A stretch of DNA of 64,000 nucleotides from Paraburkholderia acidisoli. GTDB taxonomy: Bacteria; Pseudomonadota; Gammaproteobacteria; Burkholderiales; Burkholderiaceae. This document shows positions 35,680 to 42,968 of this stretch, one piece after another (positions within the stretch are counted from its first letter, which is position 1; every line of letters begins with the position of its first letter). The stretch spans positions 1,178,001-1,242,000 of the forward strand of contig NZ_CP046916.1 of the NCBI RefSeq assembly GCF_009789675.1. The letters are read 5' to 3'. Below the pieces are notes generated by a model. It had not been told where the DNA came from and ran no database searches. It worked only from the letters and a program-made list of their open reading frames with translations. The position numbers were made by a program, and so were the translations under genes.

Positions 35680-36702
35680 ATGGCGGAACGTAATTCCGGC
35701 GGGCGCGGCTCGCAAGACGGCGCGGCGGCCACCACGACCATCGTGCGTCGCGTAAAGAAAGGCGGCGGGCACGAAGGTCATCATGGCGGCGCGTGGAAGA
35801 TCGCCTATGCCGACTTCGTGACGGCGATGATGGCGTTCTTTCTGCTGATGTGGCTGCTCGGCTCGACCTCGCAGTACGACCGCGACGGCATCGAAAAGTA
35901 CTTCAACACGCCGCTCTCCAGCATGATGGGCGGCAAGCCGAATTCGGCGAACCCGAACCCGAGCGTCGTGCAGGGCGGCGGTCGCGATCTGTCGTCGAAA
36001 ACGCCGGCCGTGGGCGGTCCGACCGCGAAGAACACGGCCGCGCACGGCGTGCCCGTCGCCGTGCCCGTGACGGACACCGACAAGGCCAAACTCTCCGAGT
36101 TGAAGCAGAAGCTCACGGCGCTCATCGAGCAGAAGCCGGAGTTGAAGGCGTACAAGGACCAGATTCGCATGTCGATCACGGACGAAGGCTTGCGGATCGA
36201 ACTCGTCGATTCGCTCAAGCGGCCGATGTTCGCGACCGGTAGCGCGAAGCTCGAAGACTACGCGTACCAGATCCTCGTGCAGATCGGCAGCGCGCTCAAC
36301 GACGTCGACAACGGCGTGTCGATCGCGGGCCATACGGATTCCGTGCAGTATTCGGGCGGTCTCGCGGGCTATTCGAACTGGGAGCTGTCGAGCGATCGCG
36401 CGAACGCGGCGCGGCGCGCGCTGGTCGCGGGTCATCTGCGCGAAGAGAAGCTGCTGCAGGTGCGCGGTCTCGCGGATGTGCTTCCGCTCGACAAGGACAC
36501 GGCCGACAGCCCGCTCAACCGGCGTATCAGCATTCTCGTGCTGAACAAGGCCGCCGAGCGCGCGTTCTTCGAGCAGGCGGGGCACTTCAATGCCGCCGCA
36601 CCCGAGAAAACCGCCGCTCCATCGCCGGCGCCGACATCAACGACGGCGCGCGCGACCGCCACGGCAACGCCCGCGGTGCCCGCGACGCCGAAGGCGTCGT
36701 AG
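35680..36702 (+). CDS. motB: Flagellar motor stator protein MotB
   Basis: Partner of MotA that anchors the stator to peptidoglycan. 340 residues: a short cytoplasmic N-terminus with a basic/His patch, one membrane helix with the proton-carrying D45 in AYADFVTAMMAFFLLMWLLG, a plug/linker region, and an OmpA-like peptidoglycan-binding domain (about 180-300) with SIAGHTDSVQYSGG and LSSDRANAARRAL. The C-terminal 40 residues are a low-complexity Ala/Thr/Pro tail. The ATG at 35680 is fixed by AGGAG 7 bp upstream; the longer open frame lies inside motA. A strong terminator follows at 36739-36773. Confidence 0.97.
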   Translation: MAERNSGGRGSQDGAAATTTIVRRVKKGGGHEGHHGGAWKIAYADFVTAMMAFFLLMWLLGSTSQYDRDGIEKYFNTPLSSMMGGKPNSANPNPSVVQGGGRDLSSKTPAVGGPTAKNTAAHGVPVAVPVTDTDKAKLSELKQKLTALIEQKPELKAYKDQIRMSITDEGLRIELVDSLKRPMFATGSAKLEDYAYQILVQIGSALNDVDNGVSIAGHTDSVQYSGGLAGYSNWELSSDRANAARRALVAGHLREEKLLQVRGLADVLPLDKDTADSPLNRRISILVLNKAAERAFFEQAGHFNAAAPEKTAAPSPAPTSTTARATATATPAVPATPKAS

Positions 36703-36738
36703 TCGGACACGGACACCTCGCTTTCCCGCTCGATGAGC

Positions 36739-36773
36739 CGCATGACGTTCGCGAACGTCATGCGGTTTTTTTT
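36739..36773 (+). terminator. Intrinsic terminator of motAB
   Basis: A perfect 26-bp inverted repeat (CGCATGACGTTCG and its complement, 36739-36764) followed by G and eight T. It lies 37 bp after the motB stop codon. Confidence 0.9.
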
Positions 36774-36912
36774 GCATTGCGGCATGGCGTACGGCCCTTT
36801 TGGCGTTTAAGGGCGAATGGAGGGCACGCGGCTTGCGCTCCCGCACGATATGAATCGCATCCAGACGCGCTGGCGCGGTTCACATCCCAATGTAGCTCCT
36901 CAGGAGACCATC

Positions 36913-37389
36913 ATGCCTACCTTCACTCCTCCTCCGATGCCCACCTCGGCCAGCCACGGCGCCCGTATCGTCGGCAAGGGCCAGTTGAGCGCAGCCGGTC
37001 CCGGCCCGAACGTCATGGCGGCGAGCACGCTCGACAGCGACCGCGTGATTAGTTCGGATGGCCAGGAAGTCGGCAAGATCAAGGAAATCATGCTCGACGT
37101 GCAAAGCGGCCGCGTGGCGTATGCGGTGCTATCGACGGGCGGTTTTCTCGGTATCGGCGACAAGCTGCTCGCCATTCCCTGGAACGCACTCGTGCTCGAT
37201 ACGAGCCGCAAGTGCTTCCTGCTCAACGTGTCGTCGGAGCGCGTGAAGGATGCGCCGGGCTTCGACAAGGACAGCTGGCCCACCATGGCCGATGCGCGCT
37301 GGGGCAGCACACTGCACGCGTACTACGGCGCTGAACCGTATTGGGCCGCCGTCGAACCGGTCACGCCGGCACGCGACGACCTGCATTGA
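36913..37389 (+). CDS. PRC-barrel domain protein
   Basis: 158-residue cytoplasmic protein with a central PRC-barrel (about residues 38-112): DSDRVISSDGQEVGKIKEIM, DVQSGRVAYAVLSTGGFLGI, KLLAIPWNALVLD. N-terminal part is Pro/Thr-rich and disordered; the C-terminus is Trp/Tyr-rich (WGSTLHAYYGAEPYWAAVEP). Proteins of this kind are common and often stress-induced in Burkholderiales, but their biochemical role is not established. CAGGAG precedes the ATG at 36913. It is monocistronic, bracketed by the motAB terminator and its own terminator. Confidence 0.88.
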   Translation: MPTFTPPPMPTSASHGARIVGKGQLSAAGPGPNVMAASTLDSDRVISSDGQEVGKIKEIMLDVQSGRVAYAVLSTGGFLGIGDKLLAIPWNALVLDTSRKCFLLNVSSERVKDAPGFDKDSWPTMADARWGSTLHAYYGAEPYWAAVEPVTPARDDLH

Positions 37390-37405
37390 CAGTCCCAGCA
37401 CTCAT

Positions 37406-37452
37406 GGTGGCCCCAGACGCGGCGTACGCGTCTGGGGCCACCTTGTTTTTTA
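37406..37452 (+). terminator. Intrinsic terminator of the PRC-barrel gene
   Basis: A 16-bp perfect stem (GGTGGCCCCAGACGCG and complement) with a GCGTA loop, followed by TTGTTTTTT. It lies 17 bp after the PRC-barrel stop codon. Confidence 0.92.
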
Positions 37453-37496
37453 ACGTTTTGCCCGGCCAGCGAGCGAATGATCGAACTGGAGGCTTT

Positions 37497-37643
37497 ATGG
37501 CGTCTTTCTCGCCCGATTGCCCGCGGCGCGCGCGCTTTAAACTGGTTTCACGGTCGGACGAGACAAGCCGGCGCGAAGAGACCAAAGCAGGACGCAGCAA
37601 GCTCGGATCGAGTGAGTATCAAGCGAACAGGCGGGGACGGTGA
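37497..37643 (+). CDS. Small ORF, 48 residues, unknown
   Basis: Reads MASFSPDCPRRARFKLVSRS at its start, then a charged, Ser/Glu/Arg-rich stretch. The only support is GGAGG 4 bp upstream of the ATG and the TGATG overlap with the next small frame. Codon use (AGA, AGG, GGA, ACA-type codons) is unlike the rest of the window, so it may be foreign, decayed or non-coding. No family recognised. Confidence 0.25.
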   Translation: MASFSPDCPRRARFKLVSRSDETSRREETKAGRSKLGSSEYQANRRGR

Positions 37644-37759
37644 TGGGAATTTCGAACTGGATTCTGGTGCTGGAGTGCGCCTATATGGAGTTCTCCAGCT
37701 GGCGTGGGAAGAACGTCTATCGACGTACCGTGGCTTACGATCGTGTGGTTTGGTGTTGA
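37643..37759 (+). CDS. Small ORF, 38 residues, unknown
   Basis: Begins MGISNWILVLECAYMEFSSW and ends just before the 14-bp repeat array. Its ATG shares one base with the stop of the preceding small frame (TGATG), which would couple their translation. It has mixed codon use and an aromatic-rich composition. No homologue recognised; it may be chance. Confidence 0.2.
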   Translation: MGISNWILVLECAYMEFSSWRGKNVYRRTVAYDRVVWC

Positions 37760-37773
37760 AGTGAAGCGGGGGG

Positions 37774-38280
37774 GTTGGTGTAGTGCTGTAGATGTGCTGC
37801 TGTAGATGTGCTGCTGTAGATGTACTGCTGTAGATGTACTGCTGTAGATGTACTGCTGTAGATGTACTGCTGTAGATGTACTGCTGTAGATGTACCGCCG
37901 TAGATGTACCGCTGTAGATGTACCGCTGTAGATGTACCGCTGTAGATGTACCGCTGTAGATGTACTGCTGTCGATGTACTGCTGTCGATGTACTGCTGTC
38001 GATGTACTGCTGTCGATGTACTGCTGTCGATGTACTGCTGTTGATGTACCGCCGTAGATGTACCGCCGTAGATGTACCGCCGTAGATGTACCGCCGTAGA
38101 TGTACCGCCGTAGATGTACCGCCGTAGATGTACCGCCGTAGATGTACCGCCGTAGATGTACCGATGAATACGTACCCCGTAAACGTATTGCCGTAGATAT
38201 ACCGCTGTAGACATTCCGCCGTAGAAGTACTGTTTAAGCTGTATCGCCGTAGAGGTATCGCCGTAAATGCAAACCTGTAG
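37774..38280. repeat. Tandem array of a 14-bp unit, about 36 copies
   Basis: From 37788 to 38165, 27 units keep exact 14-bp register, and degenerate units extend to about 37774 and 38280. Plus-strand units and order: GTAGATGTGCTGCT x2, GTAGATGTACTGCT x5, GTAGATGTACCGCC x1, GTAGATGTACCGCT x4, GTAGATGTACTGCT x1, GTCGATGTACTGCT x5, GTTGATGTACCGCC x1, GTAGATGTACCGCC x7, then a partial GTAGATGTACCGAT and decaying copies with a 1-bp register slip near 38179. Blocks of identical variants point to recent local duplication. The plus strand has TAG in every frame. On the minus strand, because 14 is not a multiple of 3, three units (42 bp) encode the same 14-residue repeat GGTSTAVHLRRYIY in each open frame. 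No flanking target duplication or cas genes. Confidence 0.95.
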
Positions 38281-38294
38281 CAACCAACGAACAA

Positions 38295-38329
38295 GGCCCG
38301 ACCTCCTGAGAGGCCGGGCCAAGTTTTTT
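38295..38329 (+). terminator. Intrinsic terminator after the 14-bp array
   Basis: Stem GGCCCG-a-CCTC / GAGG-c-CGGGCC with a CTGA loop and one internal mismatch, followed by AAGTTTTTT on the plus strand. It lies 15 bp beyond the array. No plus-strand gene ends here, so it implies a plus-strand transcript across the array; it may also act in part for the minus-strand ligK gene, although its T run is on the plus side. Confidence 0.75.
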
Positions 38330-38361
38330 GCGCAGTTGGCTAACGTATCGACCGACGTAAT

Positions 38362-39045
38362 TTAGTCGATGTAGCGCAGGCCCAGTTTCTCCAGCGGCTC
38401 GCGCATCTTGTACATATCCAGCCCGAGCACGCCCGACGCCAGCTTCGCGCGCTTCTCGGCTTCGAGCGACTCGCGCGCGCTCGCCTTGTCGAGCGTTTCG
38501 GCGGCCTTCGCGGCCGGCACGATCACGACGCCGTCGCTGTCGGCGACCACCACGTCGCCCGGATTCACCAGCGCGCCCGCGCACACCACCGGAATGTTCA
38601 CCGAGCCGAGCGTCGCCTTGATGGTGCCCTTCGACGAAATCGCCTTGCTCCACACCGGGAAGCCCATTTCCTGCAGCACGCTCACGTCGCGCACGCCACC
38701 GTCGATGATCAACGCACGCGCGCCGCGCGCCTTGAAGCTCGTCGCGAGCAGGTCACCGAAGTAACCGTCGGTGCAATCGGCGGTAATGGCGGCCACCACC
38801 ACGTCGCCCGGTTGAATCTGTTCGGCCGCCACGTGCAGCATCCAGTTGTCGCCGGGGTGAAGCAGCACCGTCACCGCCGTGCCCGACGCCTGCGCGCCCG
38901 CATAAATCGGCCGCATATACGGCTTCATGAGACCCACGCGCCCCATGGCTTCGTGCACGGTCGCGCTGCCCAGCGCGCCCAGTTGTTCCGCCACGCGCGC
39001 ATCCGCGCGCACGATGTTGCGATACACCACTCCGAGTTCGTACAT
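38362..39045 (-). CDS. ligK: LigK-like 4-carboxy-4-hydroxy-2-oxoadipate aldolase (RraA fold)
   Basis: Predicted class II pyruvate aldolase that cleaves 4-carboxy-4-hydroxy-2-oxoadipate to pyruvate and oxaloacetate, last step of protocatechuate 4,5-cleavage and gallate pathways; such enzymes also decarboxylate oxaloacetate. 227 residues, close to known LigK/GalC length. The RraA-fold active site [20 protein letters not shown] followed by GVRD (Arg/Asp that bind pyruvate and metal) is present, with [20 protein letters not shown]. It follows the ligJ-like gene by 2 bp, and the pairing supports this function over the RNase E inhibitor RraA or a demethylmenaquinone methyltransferase label. The ring-cleaving LigAB genes are not in the window. 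Confidence 0.85.
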   Translation of the reverse strand: MYELGVVYRNIVRADARVAEQLGALGSATVHEAMGRVGLMKPYMRPIYAGAQASGTAVTVLLHPGDNWMLHVAAEQIQPGDVVVAAITADCTDGYFGDLLATSFKARGARALIIDGGVRDVSVLQEMGFPVWSKAISSKGTIKATLGSVNIPVVCAGALVNPGDVVVADSDGVVIVPAAKAAETLDKASARESLEAEKRAKLASGVLGLDMYKMREPLEKLGLRYID

Positions 39046-39047
39046 GA

Positions 39048-40073
39048 TCAGCGTCCTTGTGCCTTGAGTGCCGCGTCGAGGCGCGGATACACGCGCCGTG
39101 CGTTGCCTTCGTAAATCTTGAAGCGTTGTTCAGGGTCGATGCTCGCGGCTTCGACATAGCGCTTCGTGTCGTCGAAATAATGACCCGTTTCCGGATCCAC
39201 GCCGCGCACCGCGCCGATCATTTCGCTCGCGAACAGAATGTTGTCGACGGGAATCACGCGCGTGAGCAAGTCGATGCCCGGCTGGTGATACACGCAGGTG
39301 TCGAAGAAGATGTTGTTGAGCAAATGATCCTTCAACAAGGGCTTTTTCATTTCCTGCGCGAGACCGCGGAAACGGCCCCAGTGATACGGCACCGCGCCGC
39401 CGCCATGCGGAATCACGAACTTGAGTGTCGGGAAATCGCGGAACAGGTCCGAGGTCAGGCATTGCATGAACGCGGTCGTGTCGGCGTTCAGGTAGTGCGC
39501 GCCCGTGGTGTGGAAGCAGGCGTTGCAGCTCGTGCTCACGTGCACCATCGCCGGAATGTCGTACTCGACCATTTTCTCGTAGATGGGATACCACGAGCGG
39601 TCCGAAAGCGGCGGGCTCGTCCAGTGGCCGCCCGAAGGATCGGGATTCAGGTTGATCGCCACGTTGCCGTATTGCTCGACGCATTTGACGAGCTCGGGAA
39701 TGCAGGTGGCGACGTCCACGCCGGGGCTCTGCGGCAGCATCGCGGCCGGGATGAAATGCTCGGGAAACAGCTGGCTCACGCGGTAGCACAGCTCGTTGCA
39801 GATGGCGGCCCACGTGCTCGAGACGTTGAAGTCGCCGATGTGATGCGCCATGAAGCTCGCGCGCGGGCTGAACACGGTGAGATCGAGACCGCGCTCGCGC
39901 ATCAGGCGCAGCTGGTTCTGCTCGATCGATTCGCGGAGTTCGTCGTCGCTGATCTGCAGTTCGGAGACTTTCGGCATTTCCGCCGGATTGCCGAGTGCCG
40001 CGACCTGGCGGTTGCGCCACGTTTCCAGCGCCTTGGGAGCGGTCGTGTAATGACCGTGAATATCGATGATCAT
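39048..40073 (-). CDS. ligJ: LigJ-like 4-oxalomesaconate hydratase (amidohydrolase family)
   Basis: Predicted metal-dependent hydratase converting 4-oxalomesaconate to 4-carboxy-4-hydroxy-2-oxoadipate, the substrate of the next gene. 341 residues, matching LigJ. Metal ligands H6 and H8 in MIIDIHGHY and the conserved E284 in [17 protein letters not shown] line up with known LigJ residues; [17 protein letters not shown] and the C-terminal [14 protein letters not shown] are also typical. It is the first gene of a two-gene operon with ligK. About 390 bp separate it from the deoR gene upstream, which is on the same strand but need not be in the operon. A related decarboxylase of the same superfamily is the main alternative. 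Confidence 0.83.
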   Translation of the reverse strand: MIIDIHGHYTTAPKALETWRNRQVAALGNPAEMPKVSELQISDDELRESIEQNQLRLMRERGLDLTVFSPRASFMAHHIGDFNVSSTWAAICNELCYRVSQLFPEHFIPAAMLPQSPGVDVATCIPELVKCVEQYGNVAINLNPDPSGGHWTSPPLSDRSWYPIYEKMVEYDIPAMVHVSTSCNACFHTTGAHYLNADTTAFMQCLTSDLFRDFPTLKFVIPHGGGAVPYHWGRFRGLAQEMKKPLLKDHLLNNIFFDTCVYHQPGIDLLTRVIPVDNILFASEMIGAVRGVDPETGHYFDDTKRYVEAASIDPEQRFKIYEGNARRVYPRLDAALKAQGR

Positions 40074-40460
40074 GCTTTCCTCTTATGGCGCGTGCAAAGC
40101 TCGCTTGCCGTGCCGGTTCGTTGGCTGACCGCGGACGATAAGGGAAATGTATTGTCCGCCCGCGCGCTTGACCGGCTGATCGATGGCGTCTCCCCCGAAT
40201 CAGCCGCATACCCTTTCTAGCGGCAAAGTATGGACGAAAAAGCCCTGGAAAAACGTGTCGATAACTATATTAGATGGACTATGAAGGGATTCGAATTGGG
40301 CGCCCGGAGGGCTACGCACAGCGGCGCGGGAGGCACGCGCGGCCCGGCCGCCGTGCGCGGCGCCAGCACGCATGGCGTACCCTTTTTTGACGATGTCGAT
40401 AAGCGCGCGGCGAGCACGGCGGCCGCCCATGAGCCGATGACCGCAATCCGTGCCCGCGAC
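40074..40460. other. Intergenic region upstream of ligJ, no gene seen
   Basis: About 390 bp. An A/T-rich patch around 40245-40285 (GATAACTATATTAGATGG) is the likely ligJK promoter, but spacing of -35 and -10 elements is not convincing. No repeat or terminator for the upstream DeoR gene was found. Confidence 0.4.
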
Positions 40461-41216
40461 TTACGCGCGCATTACGGTAACGCCCGCGGCTTCGATCGGT
40501 TCGAGCAGCTGCGCGCTGGTCGAGCGTTCGACCACGAGCGTTTGTGCCATCTCGATGGGCCCGATGCGATACGGCGACGCCGCGTTGAGTTTCGCCGCCG
40601 AAGCCAGCACGACGGTTTCCGCCGCGCGCGCCGCGAGCGCGCGCTTCACGTACGACTCCTCGAAATCGCCCGTGCTCAAACCGGCCTGCGCGTGCACGCC
40701 CGTGACGCCCATGAAGTACAGGTCGGCATGAATGTGCGCGATGGCTTCCACCGCCGCCGCGCCCACCGTCACCACCGAATGCTTGTAGAGCTTCCCGCCG
40801 ATCAGCACGACGTCGATGGTGGCGTGCTCCGCGAGCGCCACCGCGATCGCCGGGCTATGCGTGACGATGGTCGCCGCCAGGGTTGGCGCCAGGCATTCGA
40901 CCAGCAGCGCCGAGGTCGTCCCGCCATCGACGATCACGACCTGCCCCGGCTCGATCATGGCTGCCGCCTGCTGCGCAATGCGCCGCTTGGCCGCCACTTC
41001 CATGCCGCGCCGCTGCGCGATGGGCGCGACCGCGGGCGAAGCGGGCAATGCGCCACCGTGCACGCGTTGCAGCAACCCCTCCGCCGCGAGTTCACGCAGA
41101 TCGCGCCGCACGGTGTCTTCGGACACGCCGAAGCGCGTGCTCAGTTCGCCCGCCAGCACCTGGCCTTCGCGTTTCAGGGCTTCGAGAATCGCCTTCTTCC
41201 GTTGATCGGTCAGCAT
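40461..41216 (-). CDS. DeoR-family transcriptional regulator
   Basis: Sugar-phosphate- or nucleoside-sensing repressor type. 251 residues: an N-terminal winged helix (MLTDQRKKAILEALKREGQV, FGVSEDTVRRDLRELAAEGL, RVHGGALP) and a C-terminal DeoR sensor domain with the phosphosugar loop VIVDGGTTSALLVECL and the ADLYFMGVTGVHAQAGLST block. The ATG at 41216 matches the family start; the longer frame upstream runs through the promoter. It is divergent from nudK, and three TGCACGA direct repeats lie between them, so it probably controls itself and the nudK pair. The ligand is unknown. Confidence 0.92.
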   Translation of the reverse strand: MLTDQRKKAILEALKREGQVLAGELSTRFGVSEDTVRRDLRELAAEGLLQRVHGGALPASPAVAPIAQRRGMEVAAKRRIAQQAAAMIEPGQVVIVDGGTTSALLVECLAPTLAATIVTHSPAIAVALAEHATIDVVLIGGKLYKHSVVTVGAAAVEAIAHIHADLYFMGVTGVHAQAGLSTGDFEESYVKRALAARAAETVVLASAAKLNAASPYRIGPIEMAQTLVVERSTSAQLLEPIEAAGVTVMRA

Positions 41217-41287
41217 CGTTCTTTCGAGATATCGAAATTCGTGGGTGCGATATCCGTCGAGTCCCGTCGATTTCGCCGGAATGCGTT

Positions 41288-41324
41288 TGCACGAATTTTC
41301 TTGATTTTGCACGAAACTGCACGA
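41288..41324. promoter_or_regulatory. Candidate DeoR operator: three TGCACGA direct repeats
   Basis: TGCACGA at 41288-41294, 41308-41314 and 41318-41324, that is at spacings of 20 and 10 bp, placing all three on one face of the helix. They lie in the 145-bp divergent region between the deoR and nudK genes. Binding is inferred from position and phasing. Confidence 0.5.
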
Positions 41325-41361
41325 TACCATGAATTATCGACATTCACGATGAGGAAGCGTC

Positions 41362-41997
41362 ATGACCGCCCCCAACTCCGGCACCGACCAGCCCGCTACG
41401 CGGGACCGTGTACGCGTGATCGACACCGCCGTGCTCTCCGACGACTGGTATGTGCTGCGCAAAGTCACGTTCGACTTCCAGCGCCGCGACGGTAGCTGGC
41501 AGCGCCAAAGCCGGGAAACCTACGACCGCGGCAACGGCGCGACCATCCTGCTGCAGGACCCGCACAGCGGCAAGGTCGTGCTCACGCGGCAATTCCGCAT
41601 GCCCACATTCGTGAACGGCCACGACGGCATGATGGTGGAAGCACCCGGCGGTCTGCTCGACAATGCCGCGCCCGACGAACGCATCCGCGCCGAGGTGGAA
41701 GAGGAAACGGGCTATCGCGTGCGCAATCTGCGCAAGGTGTTCGAGGCGTACATGAGCCCCGGATCGGTCACGGAGAAGCTCTACTTCTATCTCGGCGAGT
41801 ACGATCCGCGCGACCCGAACGGGCGCCCCGGCGCGGGCGGCGGCGTGGCCGAGGAAGGCGAGGATCTCGAAGTACTCGAAGTGCCGCTGGAAGACGCGTT
41901 GCGCATGATCGAGCGCGGCGAGATCTGCGACGGCAAGACCATCATGCTGCTGCAGCACCTCGCGCTGCATCGTCTGTCGCAAGGGGCCATCGCATGA
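41362..41997 (+). CDS. nudK: NudK-like Nudix hydrolase (GDP-mannose pyrophosphatase type)
   Basis: Predicted Nudix enzyme cleaving a nucleoside diphosphate sugar; E. coli NudK hydrolyses GDP-mannose to GMP and mannose 1-phosphate. 211 residues. The Nudix box region runs GGLLDNAAPDERIRAEVEEE followed by TGY. It keeps the metal-binding E-x-x-E-E but has Ala at the first Glu and at the Arg positions of the general box; E. coli NudK departs at the same two places, which supports the subfamily. The C-terminal DGKTIMLLQHLALHRL also matches. The stop overlaps the next gene's start (ATGA), so the two are coupled. Confidence 0.85.
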   Translation: MTAPNSGTDQPATRDRVRVIDTAVLSDDWYVLRKVTFDFQRRDGSWQRQSRETYDRGNGATILLQDPHSGKVVLTRQFRMPTFVNGHDGMMVEAPGGLLDNAAPDERIRAEVEEETGYRVRNLRKVFEAYMSPGSVTEKLYFYLGEYDPRDPNGRPGAGGGVAEEGEDLEVLEVPLEDALRMIERGEICDGKTIMLLQHLALHRLSQGAIA

Positions 41998-42359
41998 AAG
42001 CCCGGCTCATCCTGATTGCCGGCCCGTACCGGGGCGGCACCGGCGGCGACCCCGCGCGCATCGCCGACAATCTGCGCCGGCTCGAAGGCGCGGCACTCGC
42101 CGTGTACGAGCGCGGCCATCTTCCCGTGGTGGGCGAGTGGGTATCGCTGCCGCTGGCTCGCGCGGCCGGTTCCGCACAGATCGGCGACGACATCAGCGAG
42201 CGCTTTCTCTACCCGGCCGCCCGCAGGCTGATCGAGCGATGCGACGCGGTGCTGCGCATTCCGGGCGAATCAAAAGGCGCGGACGGCGATGTCGATCTCG
42301 CGCGCACCCTCGGCATACCGGTTTATCTCGACATCGACGACTTGCCCGAGGTCGTGTGA
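41994..42359 (+). CDS. DUF4406 protein (nucleoside deoxyribosyltransferase-like fold)
   Basis: 121 residues, beginning MKARLILIAGPYRGG, the phosphate/nucleoside-binding loop of the DUF4406 and nucleoside 2-deoxyribosyltransferase-like superfamily, followed by RIADNLRRLEGAALAVYERG, HLPVVGEWVSLPLA and RCDAVLRIPGESKGADGDVD. The last segment carries the acidic region typical of the fold. Catalytic function of DUF4406 is not established. The 4-bp overlap with nudK suggests a joint role in nucleotide-sugar or nucleotide turnover under the divergent DeoR regulator. Confidence 0.8.
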   Translation: MKARLILIAGPYRGGTGGDPARIADNLRRLEGAALAVYERGHLPVVGEWVSLPLARAAGSAQIGDDISERFLYPAARRLIERCDAVLRIPGESKGADGDVDLARTLGIPVYLDIDDLPEVV

Positions 42360-42677
42360 TGCGAGCGCGGCCCAATGCGCCACCCTGCCGTGGGCCAATG
42401 AATCGATAAAAGATCGATCGGTTCCGGCGCGGGGCCATGCCGATATACGCATTCCCGCGCTTGCCGCTTCGTGCGATTCGGATCGCGGCGGGTGAACGCC
42501 AGCCGATTGCCGGTGCTCGTCGCGGCGCCGCTTCTCGCGATGCGCTCTCTTGCGCCCTCGGCACTTCTCCTTGCCCGCACGCTGCCGATTCGCTCGGCAA
42601 ACGCGCTTCGCGGGCGCAAATCGTCCCGTACAAATTTGTGCAAGAGGCTTGCAGAAGAATTCGGGACAGAATCCAAT

Positions 42678-42687
42678 ATTTATACAA
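42678..42687 (+). promoter_or_regulatory. GntR-type box 1 (ATTTATACAA)
   Basis: Identical decamer to the copy at 44015-44024 upstream of gntR. It lies 282 bp before the DHDPS-family start. Probable operator for the FCD-type GntR regulator. Confidence 0.45.
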
Positions 42688-42808
42688 TATCCACAGACAC
42701 AACGCACATTCACCCAAAAATCCCAAGCCGCCAGCCACTGATAAGTTCAATTTATCCAATACATTTCAATCACTTAACAACTTATCGATCCCATCCTGCG
42801 TTAACGTT

Positions 42809-42818
42809 TTGTATAAAA
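42809..42818 (-). promoter_or_regulatory. GntR-type box 2 (inverted, TTTTATACAA)
   Basis: Reads TTGTATAAAA on the plus strand; its complement matches box 1 at 9 of 10 positions. It lies about 150 bp before the DHDPS-family start and faces box 1 in inverted orientation. Confidence 0.45.
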
Positions 42819-42968
42819 TATTCATTTGATGTAGGATTTCTGCGCGTGACGTTTGCCCGCGACGAACGCCCGGATCGACTGACCGACGCGCCCGCGTCGC
42901 ACCACCCGATTCCGCCGACGGCCTCGCACCACCGCCCCGAACCCTTCACGAATGTTTAAGGAAATACG

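Larger units (their letters stand above)
42360..42968. other. Intergenic region upstream of the DHDPS-family gene
   Basis: About 610 bp. The first half is GC-rich and includes GGCCCA...TGGGCC, a stem without a T run, at about 42370-42397. Bases 42650-42850 are A/T-rich and hold two of the four ATTTATACAA-like boxes shared with the gntR promoter. Frames in this stretch are short and lack codon bias. Confidence 0.5.

Noticed and set aside
37774..38280. 14-bp array as a CRISPR array
   Set aside because: Units are contiguous with no unique spacers, far shorter than CRISPR repeats, and no cas genes are present.
37548..38322. Minus-strand protein genes (248 and 195 codons) over the array
   Set aside because: Two overlapping frames encode the same 14-residue repeat only because a 14-bp unit is read in shifting phase; neither has a ribosome site or a non-repetitive domain.
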